In this document: positions 18,583 through 28,213 of the stretch, in pieces | Numbering within the stretch: position 1 is the first letter of the stretch | How the letters are laid out: every line of letters starts with the position of its first letter | NCBI GenBank assembly: GCA_963663975.2 | Contig: CAXXRA010000002.1 | Coordinates: 1-64,000 of the forward strand | DNA from: JANQRX01 sp963663975 | GTDB lineage: Bacteria > Pseudomonadota > Alphaproteobacteria > Rhizobiales > Kaistiaceae | Direction of reading: 5' to 3' | DNA: 64,000 bases | Position numbers and translations under genes: made by a program | Notes under the pieces: model-generated | The model's database searches: none | Told to the model about the DNA's origin: nothing | The model's input: only the letters and a program-made list of their open reading frames with translations

Positions 18583-21101
18583 CGCCCATGGCCTCCCTGA
18601 CGAGATCGTCGGCCGCCTCGCGCAAGACGTGCTCCTCTGCGTCGCCAGCGACCGCTTCCTTGCCGATTTCCAGCATCACCGGCACCGCCAGCGGTGATAT
18701 GCGGTCGAGCCGGCTGTGAATGATTCGACCCTTGATTCGGGCCAGCATATCGCCCAGCCGGGCGATGTCGAGAAGGCCCGAGGATGCATCGGCCCAGGTC
18801 GCCTGCATCAGGATGTGGTCGGGTTCGTGGCTGCGCAGGACGTCGTAGATCAGATCCGACGACATGGTGACCTGGCGGCCCGTCTTCTCCTTTCCCGGAT
18901 GGCGCTTCTCGATCAGCCCGGCGATCAGCGCGCAATTGCGGAACATCCGTTTGAGCAGGTAGCTCTCGGCCATCCAGGCATCGAGATCGTCGCCCAGCAT
19001 GTCCTCGTCGAAAAGCTCCGCCAGGCTTGGCCGCTTGCCGGCAAACGCGGCTCCAAGATCGCCGAGCCCCCACACCGCGATCGAGTAGTCGGTGGCCACG
19101 AAACCGGTCGGCCGCAACTTCGCCCGCTCGAGCCGGCGGGTCAGCAACATGCCCAACGTCTGGTGGGCGAGCCGACCCTCGAACGGGTAGGCGACCAGGT
19201 AAAACCGGGTGCCGCGCGGAAAGGTCTCGACCAGAAGCTGACCGACCCGTGGCAGCACCGACTGCCGTCGCTGGACGCGCAGCCAGTCCGATACCTGCCG
19301 CGGCAGGTTCCGCCATTTGCCGGGATCGGCCAGGATCGAGCGGACCCCGGCCGCCAGATAGGTCGAGAGCGGAAATTTGCCGCCGGCGTAGAGGGGAATC
19401 TTGGGGGTGGTGTCCTGGGTGCGGGTGGCGATGACTTCGTTCTCGTGGATGCCTTCGAAACGCAAGACGAATCCGGCGAACAGAAACGTCTCTCCGGGTG
19501 ACAGCGTCTCGATGAAGTACTCCTCGATTTTCCCCAGCACCCGCCCTCCCCGACCGGAGAAGCCGGCGCCGCGATTGCGCGACACTCTGACATTGAGCAG
19601 CGGCGCCTCGATGATGGTGCCGACATTGAGGCGGTATTGCTGGGCGAAGCGCGGGTGGCTGATGCGCCACAGACCGTCCTTGCCGCGGCGGATTTTGGCG
19701 TAGCGCTCATAGGTCTTCAGCGCGTAGCCGCCGGTCGCCACGAACGCGACCGCGCGCTCGAAGGTGGTGCAGTCGAGATTTCGGTACGGGAAGGCGGACG
19801 TTACCTCGCCATAAAGCCGGTCGTCGTCGAACGGTGCGGCGCAGGCCATGCCGAGAATGTTCTGCGCCAGCACGTCCAGTGCGCCGTCGCGGATCGGCGG
19901 CGAGTCCTGGGCGCCGAGATAGTTGGCCTCCAGCGCCGAGCGGCACTCCAGCACCTCGAACCGGTTGGCGGGAACCAGAACGGCCCGGGACGGTTCGTCG
20001 AGGCGATGGTTGGCGCGCCCGATCCGCTGCGCCAGCCGGCTGGCGCCCTTCGGCGCTCCGATGTGGATCACCAGATCGACGTCGCCCCAGTCGATCCCCA
20101 GATCAAGCGTCGAGGTGCAGACGACCGCGCGCAACCGGCCCTGGGTCATGGCCGCCTCGACCTTGCGCCGTTGGCTGGCGTCGAGCGAACCGTGATGAAG
20201 GGCGATCGGCAGATCGTCGCGGTTGGTCCGCCACAATTCCTGGAAGATTGAGTTCGGCCTGGCTGCGGGTGTTGACGAACAGCAGCGCCATACGATGCCT
20301 GGCCACGATGTCGTAAATGTCCGACAGGGCGTAGCGGGCCGAATGCCCCGCCCACGGCACCCGCTCGTCGGAGTCCAGAATGGTGATGTCGGGCTTGGCG
20401 CCGCCGTCCACGGTGATGAGGCTGGCGAGCCGGCGGCGGGTCCCGCTCTGCGGCATCAACCAGCCGCGCAACGCGTCCGGATCGGCCACTGTCGCCGACA
20501 GGCCGACCGTTTTGAGCCCGGGCGCCAGCGTCCTCAGCCGCGCCAGACCCAGCGACAACAGATCGCCGCGCTTGTTGGTCACCAGCGCGTGCAGTTCGTC
20601 GAAGACGACGGTGTCGAGATCGGCGAAGAAACGGTCGGCGTCGGGCGCCGACACCAGCAGCGCGACCTGCTCGGGTGTCGTCATGAGAATGTCCGGCGGA
20701 TTGAGCTTCTGGCGCCGCCGCTTGTGCACCGAGGTGTCGCCGGTACGGGTTTCCAGCTTCACCGGAAGCCCCATCTCGGCCACCGGGCGCTCGAGATTGC
20801 GCGTGATGTCGACCGCCAGCGCCTTCAGCGGGGAGACATAGAGGGTATGGATCCCGTAACCGCCGACCGGGGCTTTCTTCGGCCGGTGATGCAAGGAGAC
20901 CAGCGTCGGCAGGAATCCCGCCAGCGTCTTGCCGGCGCCGGTGGGGGCGATCAGCAGCGTCGATCGTCCGGCGGCCGCCCTGGCCAGAAGTTCGATCTGG
21001 TGGGGCCGCGGGCTCCAGCCGCGCGCGGCGAACCACGCCGTAAACGGCGCCGGCAGGATCGCCTGCGGCGATTCGATGTCGGCCAAAGCGGTCACGGCCA
21101 C
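18575..21101 (-). pseudogene. LDDR DEXH-box helicase (Lhr-like), frameshifted
   Basis: Large Lhr-core-type ATP-dependent helicase of the LDDR set. The N-terminal half has Walker A APTGAGKTLAGF, DExH box VFDELHALV and SAT motif VGLSATVAD. The C-terminal half has ALHHGSLDASQRRKVEAAM and the arginine-finger motif RIGRANHR, then the Lhr-specific regions. The halves are in different frames: ...NTRSQAEL must continue as IFQELWRTNRDD. Removing one T from GGAAGATTGAG near 20246-20251 (plus strand) repairs a protein of about 840 residues. The start is uncertain; GTG 21101 or 21095 fits the N-terminus. All its partners are intact, so a consensus error is as likely as loss. Confidence 0.82.
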
Positions 21102-21204
21102 AGAGGTAACGCGACCGTCGCCGGCGGTCCATCTCGAACGGTGGCAGCTGCGGCGCCGGGGCGCGGTGGGCGAAGCGCCGGCCAGCACCTATGTTGACCA
21201 CGCC

Positions 21205-22215
21205 ATGCGCCCGCACGATCTCCTGATCCCGACGCCGGCGGGCCTCTATTGCCCGCCCGGCGATTTCCACATCGATCCGGTGCGCTCGGTCGACCGCGCG
21301 CTGATTACCCATGGCCACGCCGATCACGCGCGCCCCGGTCACGGTTCGGTGCTGGCGACGGCCGAGACGTTGAAGATCATGGCGGTGCGCTATGGCGATG
21401 GCTTTGCCGGCGCCAGGGAGGCGGTCGAACTCGGTTCGCCGATCCGGTTCGGGCCGGTCACCGTGAGCTTCCATCCGGCCGGCCATGTGCTCGGCTCGGC
21501 CCAGATCCTGGTCGAACATCGGGGCCTGCGCATCGTTGCCTCGGGCGACTACAAACGACGCGCCGACCCGACCTGCCTGCCGTTCGTGCCAGTGCCCTGC
21601 GACATCTTCATCACCGAGGCGACCTTCGCCCTGCCGGTCTTTCGCCATCCCGACCCGCAAGCCGAGATCGCCAAACTGATGGCGTCGATCAAACGCAATC
21701 CCGATCGCGCCCATCTGGTCGGCGCCTATGCGCTGGGCAAGGCGCAGCGGGTTATCCGGATGGTGCGTGATGCCGGCTACGATCGGCCGATCTACATCCA
21801 CGGTGCGCTGGACAAACTCTGCACGCTCTACCAGCAGGAAGGCGTGGCACTCGGCCCGCTTCTGCCGGCGACCGAGGAAAGCCGGTCGGGCGAGGATTTT
21901 GCCGGAGCCCTGGTCGTCTGCCCGCCGGGAGCGACCCAGGAGCGCTGGGCGCGCCGTTTTCCCGATCCGATTGTCTGTTTCGCCTCCGGCTGGATGCGGA
22001 TTCGCCAGCGGGCCAAGCAGTCGGGCGTCGAATTGCCGCTGATCCTGTCCGACCATGCCGACTGGGACGAATTGACCGAAACCATCACCGAACTGGCACC
22101 CTCGCAGGTGTGGGTCACCCATGGCCGCGAGGAGGCCCTGGTGCGGTGGTGCGATCTGAACGGCATCACCGCCCGGCCGCTGCACATGGTGGGCTATGAG
22201 GACGAGGCCGAATGA
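21205..22215 (+). CDS. LDDR exonuclease (metallo-beta-lactamase/beta-CASP fold)
   Basis: 336-aa predicted DNA exonuclease. The metal site THGHADHARPG lies near residue 35, with VSFHPAGHVLGSAQILVEH and VASGDYKRRADP as further metallo-beta-lactamase motifs, and a beta-CASP-like C-terminal part ending WVTHGREEALV. It is divergent from the helicase across about 100 bp that must hold both promoters. Its TGA overlaps the ligase ATG (ATGA), so the two are made together. Proposed role is trimming ends before ligation in a repair pathway linked to cisplatin-type damage. Confidence 0.9.
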   Translation: MRPHDLLIPTPAGLYCPPGDFHIDPVRSVDRALITHGHADHARPGHGSVLATAETLKIMAVRYGDGFAGAREAVELGSPIRFGPVTVSFHPAGHVLGSAQILVEHRGLRIVASGDYKRRADPTCLPFVPVPCDIFITEATFALPVFRHPDPQAEIAKLMASIKRNPDRAHLVGAYALGKAQRVIRMVRDAGYDRPIYIHGALDKLCTLYQQEGVALGPLLPATEESRSGEDFAGALVVCPPGATQERWARRFPDPIVCFASGWMRIRQRAKQSGVELPLILSDHADWDELTETITELAPSQVWVTHGREEALVRWCDLNGITARPLHMVGYEDEAE

Positions 22216-23816
22216 TCCGCTTTGCCGGGCTGTTGGAGAGCCTCGTGCTGACCCCGCAGCGGAACGCCAAAATACGGCTGATGGCCGATTATTTTGCCGC
22301 CACGGATGACCCCTCGCGCGGCTACGCCCTGGCCGCCCTTACCGGCTCGCTCGACATAAAGAGCGTCAAGCCCGCCATGTTGCGGGAACTGGTGCGCGAA
22401 CGCGTCGACGGTGAACTGTTCGCCTATTCGTACGATTATGTCGGCGACCTGGCCGAGACCATCTCGCTGATCTGGCCGGCCCGTCCGGGCAAAGCCGGCT
22501 CGCCCGACCTGGCCGAACTGGTCGAAAGCCTGCAGCGCGCGACGCGCAGCGACGGACCACGCATCATCGAACGCTGGCTCGACGCCCTAGACACCACCGG
22601 CCGCTGGGCGCTGATCAAGCTGGTCGTCGGGGGCTTGCGCATCGGCGTCTCGGCCCGACTCGCCAAGCAGGCGCTGGCCAAATTCGGCGACGCCGAGATC
22701 GCCGAAATCGAAGAGATATGGCACGGCGTCGAACCGCCCTACACCTCGCTGTTCGCCTGGCTCGAAGGCAACGGTCCGCGTCCGCAATCGGCGCTCCGGG
22801 CGCCCTTCCGGCCGGTCATGCTGTCCCATCCGATCGCCAAGGCAGAGCTCGCGGCGATCACCCCCGAAGCCTGGCTGGCGGAGTGGAAATGGGATGGCAT
22901 TCGCGTCCAGGCGGTACGGGATCAGGAGGTCGCCCGGCTCTACACGAGGACCGGCGAGGATGTGTCGGCCGCTTTTCCCGATCTGGTCGAGGGCCTCGAT
23001 GTCGACGGCGCAATCGACGGCGAGTTGCTGGTCGGCCGCCCCACCGCGGACGGCTTCGCGCTGGGTTCGTTCGCCGATCTACAGCAGCGCCTGAACCGCA
23101 AGACGGTGTCGCGCAAACTGATGGACTCCCATCTGGCGATGCTACGCGCCTATGACTGTCTGTTCGACGGCGGTCAGGACATCCGCGCCTTGCCGCTCAC
23201 CGCCCACCGTCGGCGGCTCGAAGCGCTGGTCGGCCGGTCGCTGGCGGGACGTATCGACCTGTCGCCGGTGCTGACTTTCGCCACCATCGACGAGCTGGCG
23301 GCGATGCGCGCCGATCCGCCCGACCCGCTGATCGAAGGGCTGATGCTGAAACGGCGTGACTCGGTCTACCAGGCCGGGCGGCCGAAGGGACCGTGGTTGA
23401 AGTGGAAGCGCGATCCCCATCTCGTCGATGCGGTGCTGATGTACGCCCAGCGCGGCCACGGCAAGCGCTCCTCCTATTATTCGGACTACACATTCGGCGT
23501 CTGGCGCGATGATGGCCAGGGCGAGGAACTGGTGCCGGTGGGCAAGGCCTATTTCGGCTTCACCGACCAAGAGCTCGGCGAGATCGACCGCTTCGTGCGC
23601 AACAACACGACCAACCGGTTCGGCCCGGTCCGCGAAGTGGTGCACGAGCCCGACAAGGGGCTGGTGCTGGAGGTGGCGTTCGAATCGCTCAACCGGTCGA
23701 GCCGTCACAAATCCGGGGTGGCGATGCGCTTTCCCCGCATTTCGCGCCTGCGCTGGGACAAGCCGCCGGGCGAAGCCGACCGGCTGGAGACGCTGGTCGA
23801 CCTGATCCGCGAGTGA
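22212..23816 (+). CDS. ATP-dependent DNA ligase of the LDDR system
   Basis: 534-aa ligase. An N-terminal DNA-binding domain (RLMADYFAATDD, LIKLVVGGLRIGVSARLAKQ) precedes the nucleotidyltransferase core. The adenylated Lys is in EWKWDGIRVQ (near residue 225), followed by RLYTRTGEDVSAAFPDL, IDGELLVGR, EGLMLKRRDS and WLKWKRDP. The OB-fold domain closes the protein. The family is annotated as cisplatin damage response ATP-dependent DNA ligase. It is translationally coupled to the exonuclease. Confidence 0.92.
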   Translation: MIRFAGLLESLVLTPQRNAKIRLMADYFAATDDPSRGYALAALTGSLDIKSVKPAMLRELVRERVDGELFAYSYDYVGDLAETISLIWPARPGKAGSPDLAELVESLQRATRSDGPRIIERWLDALDTTGRWALIKLVVGGLRIGVSARLAKQALAKFGDAEIAEIEEIWHGVEPPYTSLFAWLEGNGPRPQSALRAPFRPVMLSHPIAKAELAAITPEAWLAEWKWDGIRVQAVRDQEVARLYTRTGEDVSAAFPDLVEGLDVDGAIDGELLVGRPTADGFALGSFADLQQRLNRKTVSRKLMDSHLAMLRAYDCLFDGGQDIRALPLTAHRRRLEALVGRSLAGRIDLSPVLTFATIDELAAMRADPPDPLIEGLMLKRRDSVYQAGRPKGPWLKWKRDPHLVDAVLMYAQRGHGKRSSYYSDYTFGVWRDDGQGEELVPVGKAYFGFTDQELGEIDRFVRNNTTNRFGPVREVVHEPDKGLVLEVAFESLNRSSRHKSGVAMRFPRISRLRWDKPPGEADRLETLVDLIRE

Positions 23817-23831
23817 ACGCGAAACGGTCCG

Positions 23832-24287
23832 CTACGGGACTGCGCGACGCTGCCAGCGATAGCGAACATCGGGCATGCGCTCTTCATTGCCTTCACCATC
23901 GGTGAATCTGATCGGTCGGAAGCCGCGCGCTGCATAGAACCGCCGGGCTTGCTTATTCGCCTGGAAGCACCACAGTTCGAGCACGCCATCGGCGGCGTCC
24001 TTGGCCACCTCCAGCAGCAGCGAGCCGGCACCCTTGCCGATAAAATCCGGATGGGTGTGGAGGAAACGAATCTCTTCTTTGTCGACGGCGAGAAAGGCGA
24101 CGATGGTATTGCCGACAACGGCAACCGTGACCTCGCATTCCTTGAGGATGACGTCGGCAATAAAGCGGCGGTCCTCCTCGACGGAGTGGAGCCCGGGCAG
24201 AAACGTCAGCAGGCGGAGCGAGGCGGAGAAGACGTTGGCGATCGCGTCGGCGTCGGCGGCATCGGCGCGACGAAGGGTCAGGGCCAT
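23832..24287 (-). CDS. GNAT-family N-acetyltransferase
   Basis: 151-aa acetyl-CoA-dependent acetyltransferase. LRRADAADADAIANVF opens the fold, IRFLHTHPDFIGKGAGSLLL is the acetyl-CoA pyrophosphate-binding motif (Q/R-x-x-G-x-G/A), and LWCFQANKQARRFYAARGF the C-terminal helix. The substrate is unknown. It converges on the ligase gene with a 15-bp gap. Confidence 0.85.
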   Translation of the reverse strand: MALTLRRADAADADAIANVFSASLRLLTFLPGLHSVEEDRRFIADVILKECEVTVAVVGNTIVAFLAVDKEEIRFLHTHPDFIGKGAGSLLLEVAKDAADGVLELWCFQANKQARRFYAARGFRPIRFTDGEGNEERMPDVRYRWQRRAVP

Positions 24288-24783
24288 GGGGCACCCATTT
24301 GGTCATCGGCCGACATATGCAGGTCGCCGCTCGTCATGCCCGATGACACCAAACTCGTCGACATGGATATCACCTGGATGCGAAATGACGGACGACTGCG
24401 AACCTTGCACCTCATGACAGCATGTGGCTCGGGCCCGATCGAACGGAAACGCCTTTGCCCGAATCGACCATCTGTTTTGGTTCATCACCGATTGGTCATT
24501 GAGGTTTGATGACCCGTCAAACAGACCGTCCATTATCGAAAACTTACCCGGATTGAGCGGCCAAAGCGTAGGGATTCCCTGGACTTCCACAATCCTACGC
24601 TTGCCGGCCGCAAGCATGGGCTGGTTGATCACGCCCTTGCAAACGCCATGGCGGCCGCTCTTGCGGCGTAACGCATTTTCCTCCCGAGGGACATCAGCGC
24701 AGAGGCCGCAAACCAGCGGCGGCGCATCAAGCCGTTTCACCAACGGCCTCACCGCGCTCTCAAAAAACTTGGAGTACTTTCAT
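24288..24783. other. Gene-poor spacer
   Basis: About 500 bp in which no gene can be supported. Open frames cross it, but their codon use and composition do not resemble neighbouring genes. The last 20 bases hold the GGAG that precedes the ATG at 24784. Confidence 0.35.
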
Positions 24784-25203
24784 ATGACAACTCTCGCAGT
24801 GGATACATCGAAGTTCCCGGTTGCGGAACGGAGGATGCTGAAGATCATCCCGATGATGATCGCCATGGTCGCGATGATCATGATGCTCGGCGTGTTCGTT
24901 GCGGCCACCGGCGTGGTCATGCAGGCCAAGGTCCCCGTGGTCGAAGCCCAATTCCATGGCTTGCTGGACAGCTACTACGCCAACAGCAAAGAGGTTCGCG
25001 ACTCGGCGGCCAGTGAATCGCAACTGAACCGGGATCTGGCCGAGATCAACAAATTCCCGTCGCGGCTGCTCGAACTGAAGCTGGTCGGTATCGGCCGCAT
25101 CCTGTCAGGCATCTTCCTCGTCCTGTTCGGAATCCTGGGCGCGCTCGTCATGATGCCGTTCCGGGTTCGCAAGGTCCTGCGTCAATTACAGCAGCAGGCC
25201 TAG
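24784..25203 (+). CDS. Small two-helix membrane protein, unknown function
   Basis: 139 aa. The first membrane helix is Met-rich (MMIAMVAMIMMLGVFVAATG), followed by a 75-residue extracytoplasmic loop, a second helix (GIGRILSGIFLVLFGILGAL) and a short basic tail (FRVRKVLRQLQQQ). GGAG lies 9 bases before the ATG, and a strong terminator follows the stop. The topology resembles small bacterial membrane sensors or scaffolds, but no family was recognised. Confidence 0.7.
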   Translation: MTTLAVDTSKFPVAERRMLKIIPMMIAMVAMIMMLGVFVAATGVVMQAKVPVVEAQFHGLLDSYYANSKEVRDSAASESQLNRDLAEINKFPSRLLELKLVGIGRILSGIFLVLFGILGALVMMPFRVRKVLRQLQQQA

Positions 25204-25230
25204 TCCGACGCTGACACATGACACGATTTC

Positions 25231-25262
25231 GGAAGGGCCCCTGCAATTGGGGGCCTTTTCCG
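25231..25262 (+). terminator. Rho-independent terminator
   Basis: ggaagggcccc, loop tgcaatt, then gggggccttttcc: a G/C-rich stem whose downstream side runs into a T stretch. It ends the transcript of the small membrane protein gene, 28 bp after its stop. Confidence 0.8.
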
Positions 25263-25294
25263 AATTTTGGAAACTCAAACGCAGGGCTGGACCA

Positions 25295-25540
25295 ATGACC
25301 GTCCTCAGCGGTGAAATCATCAGCAATGGCGGCGCATTTACGCTCGATTGCCTGGTGCGCGACGTTACTGCCCAAGGCTGCCAGTTGGTCATGTCGAACA
25401 CGCTCGCAGTGCCATGCCGCTTCATGCTGCGGATCAAGCAGGACGGCCGACAATTTCTGGCAAAAATCAGTCGCCGCGACGACAAATCGGTGTGCGTACG
25501 ATTCGCCGACACCGGCAACGTCTTGAGGCGTGCGGCGTAG
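25295..25540 (+). CDS. PilZ-like domain protein
   Basis: 81-aa single-domain protein. VRDVTAQGCQLVMS and the following strands (CRFMLRIKQDGRQFLAKISR, VCVRFAD) match the small PilZ-like beta-barrels common in alphaproteobacteria. The canonical RxxxR and D/NxSxxG c-di-GMP motifs are incomplete: only R-D-V-T-A-Q-G-C is seen. The ATG at 25295 is used because an upstream TTG would start inside the terminator loop. Confidence 0.6.
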   Translation: MTVLSGEIISNGGAFTLDCLVRDVTAQGCQLVMSNTLAVPCRFMLRIKQDGRQFLAKISRRDDKSVCVRFADTGNVLRRAA

Positions 25541-25715
25541 AACGCCGATCCCCCATCGCCCCAGCCAGACGACGCTGAGCCCTGCGGCCGCGGGCGGATA
25601 AGTAGCCTTGCCTCATCGAGCCGCTCACCTGGCTACCAACAGGCGTTTTCTCGTGCGTCATCAAGCTCCGTCTGTCTTCCGGCTTTTGTTGTCACCGGGC
25701 GCAAAGACCAGCGCC

Positions 25716-26441
25716 TTACGAGTGCGCATTCTCCCTGACCCAAATTCGAAGCCGACCGACCTCTTCAAATCCGCTTTTCAACATCGCGTCCAGGGCAGCA
25801 CCATGATCGTACCCGACAACCGGTTTGCCCTGTCCGAACTCGGCGGCAAGCATTGCGGTCGCTTGGAACAGAGAGCTGTCCGCCGCCTCGCCAAATACAT
25901 TCGACAAACCGACGCAGTCGCTGGAGAGGTTGGCAATACATCCAGATTCAAACGTAGCGCCGTCGCGAAGACCGAAGAAGGCGATTTCCGAAAACCGAAG
26001 CATGGTGTCAGGAAACATATGACGTTCCGTCGGCGATCCGAGACGCTTCCAACTCTCTTCCCACTCGGCAAGTGCTTCCGGGGTTCTGATGCGTTCCCAG
26101 CCGGGCATGGGCGTCCCCGAGACGGCCATCGGCGCGGCCCACAGCCAGGTTGCTTCCAACAAAATTCGCTAGCCTGAGCCCGCCAGATGTAAGCGGCAGA
26201 AGCCATCTTTCACACCAAACTTTCCACCAAACTGCCGCGCCAGCTTGTTCAACTCAGCGCGCTGCCGAGATGTGTCTTCGGGGGTCAGCGTCGTCATGTT
26301 GGCATAATAGGGCGGGGCATCATCCAGTCCCAGGAACGCGTGCGGTTCCCGCCTGTAACGCAGGCCATGGGCGACAAAAACCGCCTGATAAAGATCCGCG
26401 TTGTGTCCGGCGTCGGCGCCCCTGGGACCGAATGGGATGAT
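25716..26441 (-). pseudogene. Acetyltransferase-like gene, 5'-truncated by an IS and carrying an in-frame TAG
   Basis: Read on minus from the IS edge, the frame gives IIPFGPRGADAGHNADLYQA, LDDAPPYYANMTTL and DGFCRLHLAGSG, then a TAG, and continues in the same frame as RILLEATWLWAAPM through LRFSEIAFFGLRDG to SGFEEVGRLRIWVREN. The C-terminal end resembles the last helix and strand of GNAT-like proteins, but the family is not certain. The start codon is missing because the IS3-type element at 26442 lies directly upstream. A single substitution (TAG to a sense codon) would restore the remaining frame. Confidence 0.55.
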
Positions 26442-26489
26442 TGAATAAGAGAGTGTTTCAGGCTCATCATAACCCGAGAGGGATTAACG

Positions 26490-26864
26490 ATGAGACGGAA
26501 TACCATTCGCCAGAAAGCATCGGCCGAGAAGGTCGTGAAGGACATCCGCCGGGCGACACGCCGGCATTATGGCGCTGAAGAGAAGATCCGGATTGTTCTG
26601 GAAGGGCTGCGCGGCGAGGACAGCATCGCCGAACTGTGTCGCCGTGAGGGGATCAACCAGAACCTCTATTACCGTTGGTCGAAGGACTTCCTGGAGGCCG
26701 GCAAGAAACGGCTGGCGGGGGACACGGCCCGTGAGGCGACCTCCGACGAGGTCAAGCAGCTTCGCAGTGAAGCTCTGGCCTTGAAGGAGGCGGTGGCCGA
26801 TCTGACGCTGGACAACCGTCTGCTCAAAAAAAGCATGATCGCGGATGGGGACGACGAGGCATGA
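26490..26864 (+). CDS. IS3-type transposase OrfA
   Basis: 124-aa helix-turn-helix protein: YGAEEKIRIVLEGLRGEDSI, AELCRREGINQNLYYRWSK, then a coiled segment VKQLRSEALALKEAVADL. It binds the ends of the element and pairs with OrfB. GAGAGGG lies 8 bases upstream of the ATG. It overlaps orfB by 4 nt (ATGA). Confidence 0.88.
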   Translation: MRRNTIRQKASAEKVVKDIRRATRRHYGAEEKIRIVLEGLRGEDSIAELCRREGINQNLYYRWSKDFLEAGKKRLAGDTAREATSDEVKQLRSEALALKEAVADLTLDNRLLKKSMIADGDDEA

Positions 26865-28070
26865 GGTATCCACCATCAGAGAAGCTGGAGATCATCCGGC
26901 TGGTTGAGCTGTCCCATCTGCCGGCCAGGCGTACGCTGGCGCAGTTGGGCATCCCCCGCACCTCGTTTTATCGCTGGTACGATCGCTATCTGACCGGCGG
27001 ACCGGAAGCCCTGGAGGACCGCCGCTCGCGGCCTGGTCGGGTCTGGAACCGCATCCCCGATGAGGTGCGAGGCCAGATTGTGCAGCTGGCGCTGAAGGAG
27101 ACCGATCTGTCGCCGCGAGAATTGGCCGTGCGGTTCACCGATACTGAGGGCTACTTTGTATCGGAATCCTCGGTTTATCGCCTGCTCAAGGCCCACGATC
27201 TGATCACCAGCCCGGCTTCTGACCGGCGGACCGGAAGCCCTGGAGGACCGCCGCTCGCGGCCTGGTCGGGTCTGGAACCGCATCCCCGATGAGGTGCGAG
27301 GCCAGATTGTGCAGCTGGCGCTGAAGGAGACCGATCTGTCGCCGCGAGAATTGGCCGTGCGGTTCACCGATACTGAGGGCTACTTTGTATCGGAATCCTC
27401 GGTTTATCGCCTGCTCAAGGCCCACGATCTGATCACCAGCCCGGCTTTTATCGTCGTGAAAGCGGCCGACGAGTTCAAAAACAAGACCACCGCGCCGAAC
27501 CAGCTCTGGCAGACCGACTTCACTTACCTCAAGGTCATCGGCTGGGGCTGGTTTTACCTCTCCACCGTGCTGGACGACTTCTCCCGCTACATCATTGCCT
27601 GGAAGCTGTGCACGACGATGAAGGCCGAGGACGTCACCGATACGCTGGAACTGGCGCTCAAGGCGTCAGGTTGCGATCGGGCAACCGTCGTTCACAAGCC
27701 ACGGCTCCTGTCCGACAACGGCTCCAGCTACATCGCCGGCGATCTGGCCGAATGGCTCGACGACCGCGACATGGAGCACATTCGCGGCGCCCCCTATCAT
27801 CCGCAGACCCAGGGCAAGATCGAGCGCTGGCATCACACGTTGAAGAACCGCATCCTGTTGGAGAACTACTATCTGCCTGGCGATCTTGAAGCGCAGATCG
27901 AAGCCTTTGTCGGCCACTACAACCACCACCGCTACCACGAGAGCCTCGGCAATCTCACGCCGGCCGACGTCTACTTCGGGCGCGGCCCAACCATCCTGCT
28001 GAAAAGAGAAAGGATCAAACGGCAGACCATCGAACACCGGCGCTTGCAATACCGCAAAACCGCCGCGTAG
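26861..28070 (+). pseudogene. IS3-type transposase OrfB, broken by a 229-bp tandem duplication
   Basis: The first frame (26861-27292) runs through the HTH region (RTLAQLGIPRTSFYRWYDRY) and stops in the second copy of the duplication. The second frame (27294-28070) gives the integrase core: LWQTDFTYLKVIGW (Asp), RLLSDNGSSYIAGDL (Asp) and HPQTQGKIERWHHTL (Glu). Collapsing the two copies into one rebuilds a full protein. Since 229 is not a multiple of three, the duplication inactivates the gene unless it is an assembly artefact. Confidence 0.85.
26990..27447. repeat. 229-bp perfect tandem duplication
   Basis: Copy 1 spans 26990-27218 and copy 2 27219-27447; the copies look identical by eye. The unit begins ctgaccggcgg and ends cccggctt. 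Little or no homology is visible at the junction, so simple slippage on a short repeat does not explain it. Confidence 0.9.
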
Positions 28071-28108
28071 CATGATCAACCAGATGGCCAGAAGCACCTC
28101 TTAAGTCA

Positions 28109-28213
28109 GGTCCCCATTTGGTTCCAAATTACCTGACCACGGACATCACGGACTATATGGCAAGGATATCGGCCTCGCCTCGGGCGATGTCCCTATCTCT
28201 GTTGAAATTCGTG
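28109..28213 (+). other. Short fragment of an unrecognised gene between two IS elements
   Basis: One frame reads PDHGHHGLYGKDIGLASGDV and then PISVEIRGAG, which looks like real protein rather than random translation. It is cut by the IS3-type element on the left and the IS256 element on the right. The family was not recognised. Confidence 0.3.

Larger units (their letters stand above)
26442..28108 (+). mobile_element. Two-ORF IS3-type insertion sequence with internal tandem duplication
   Basis: Imperfect terminal inverted repeats: tgaataagagagtgtttcag at the left and, on the other strand, tgacttaagaggtgcttctg at the right. It carries orfA and orfB on plus. A 229-bp segment of orfB is duplicated in tandem. 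No flanking direct repeat is evident. It truncates the acetyltransferase-like gene. Confidence 0.75.

Noticed and set aside
20146..22185. 679-codon minus-strand frame opposite the LDDR exonuclease
   Set aside because: It is the antisense shadow of a strongly conserved gene in high-GC DNA and has no recognisable domain.
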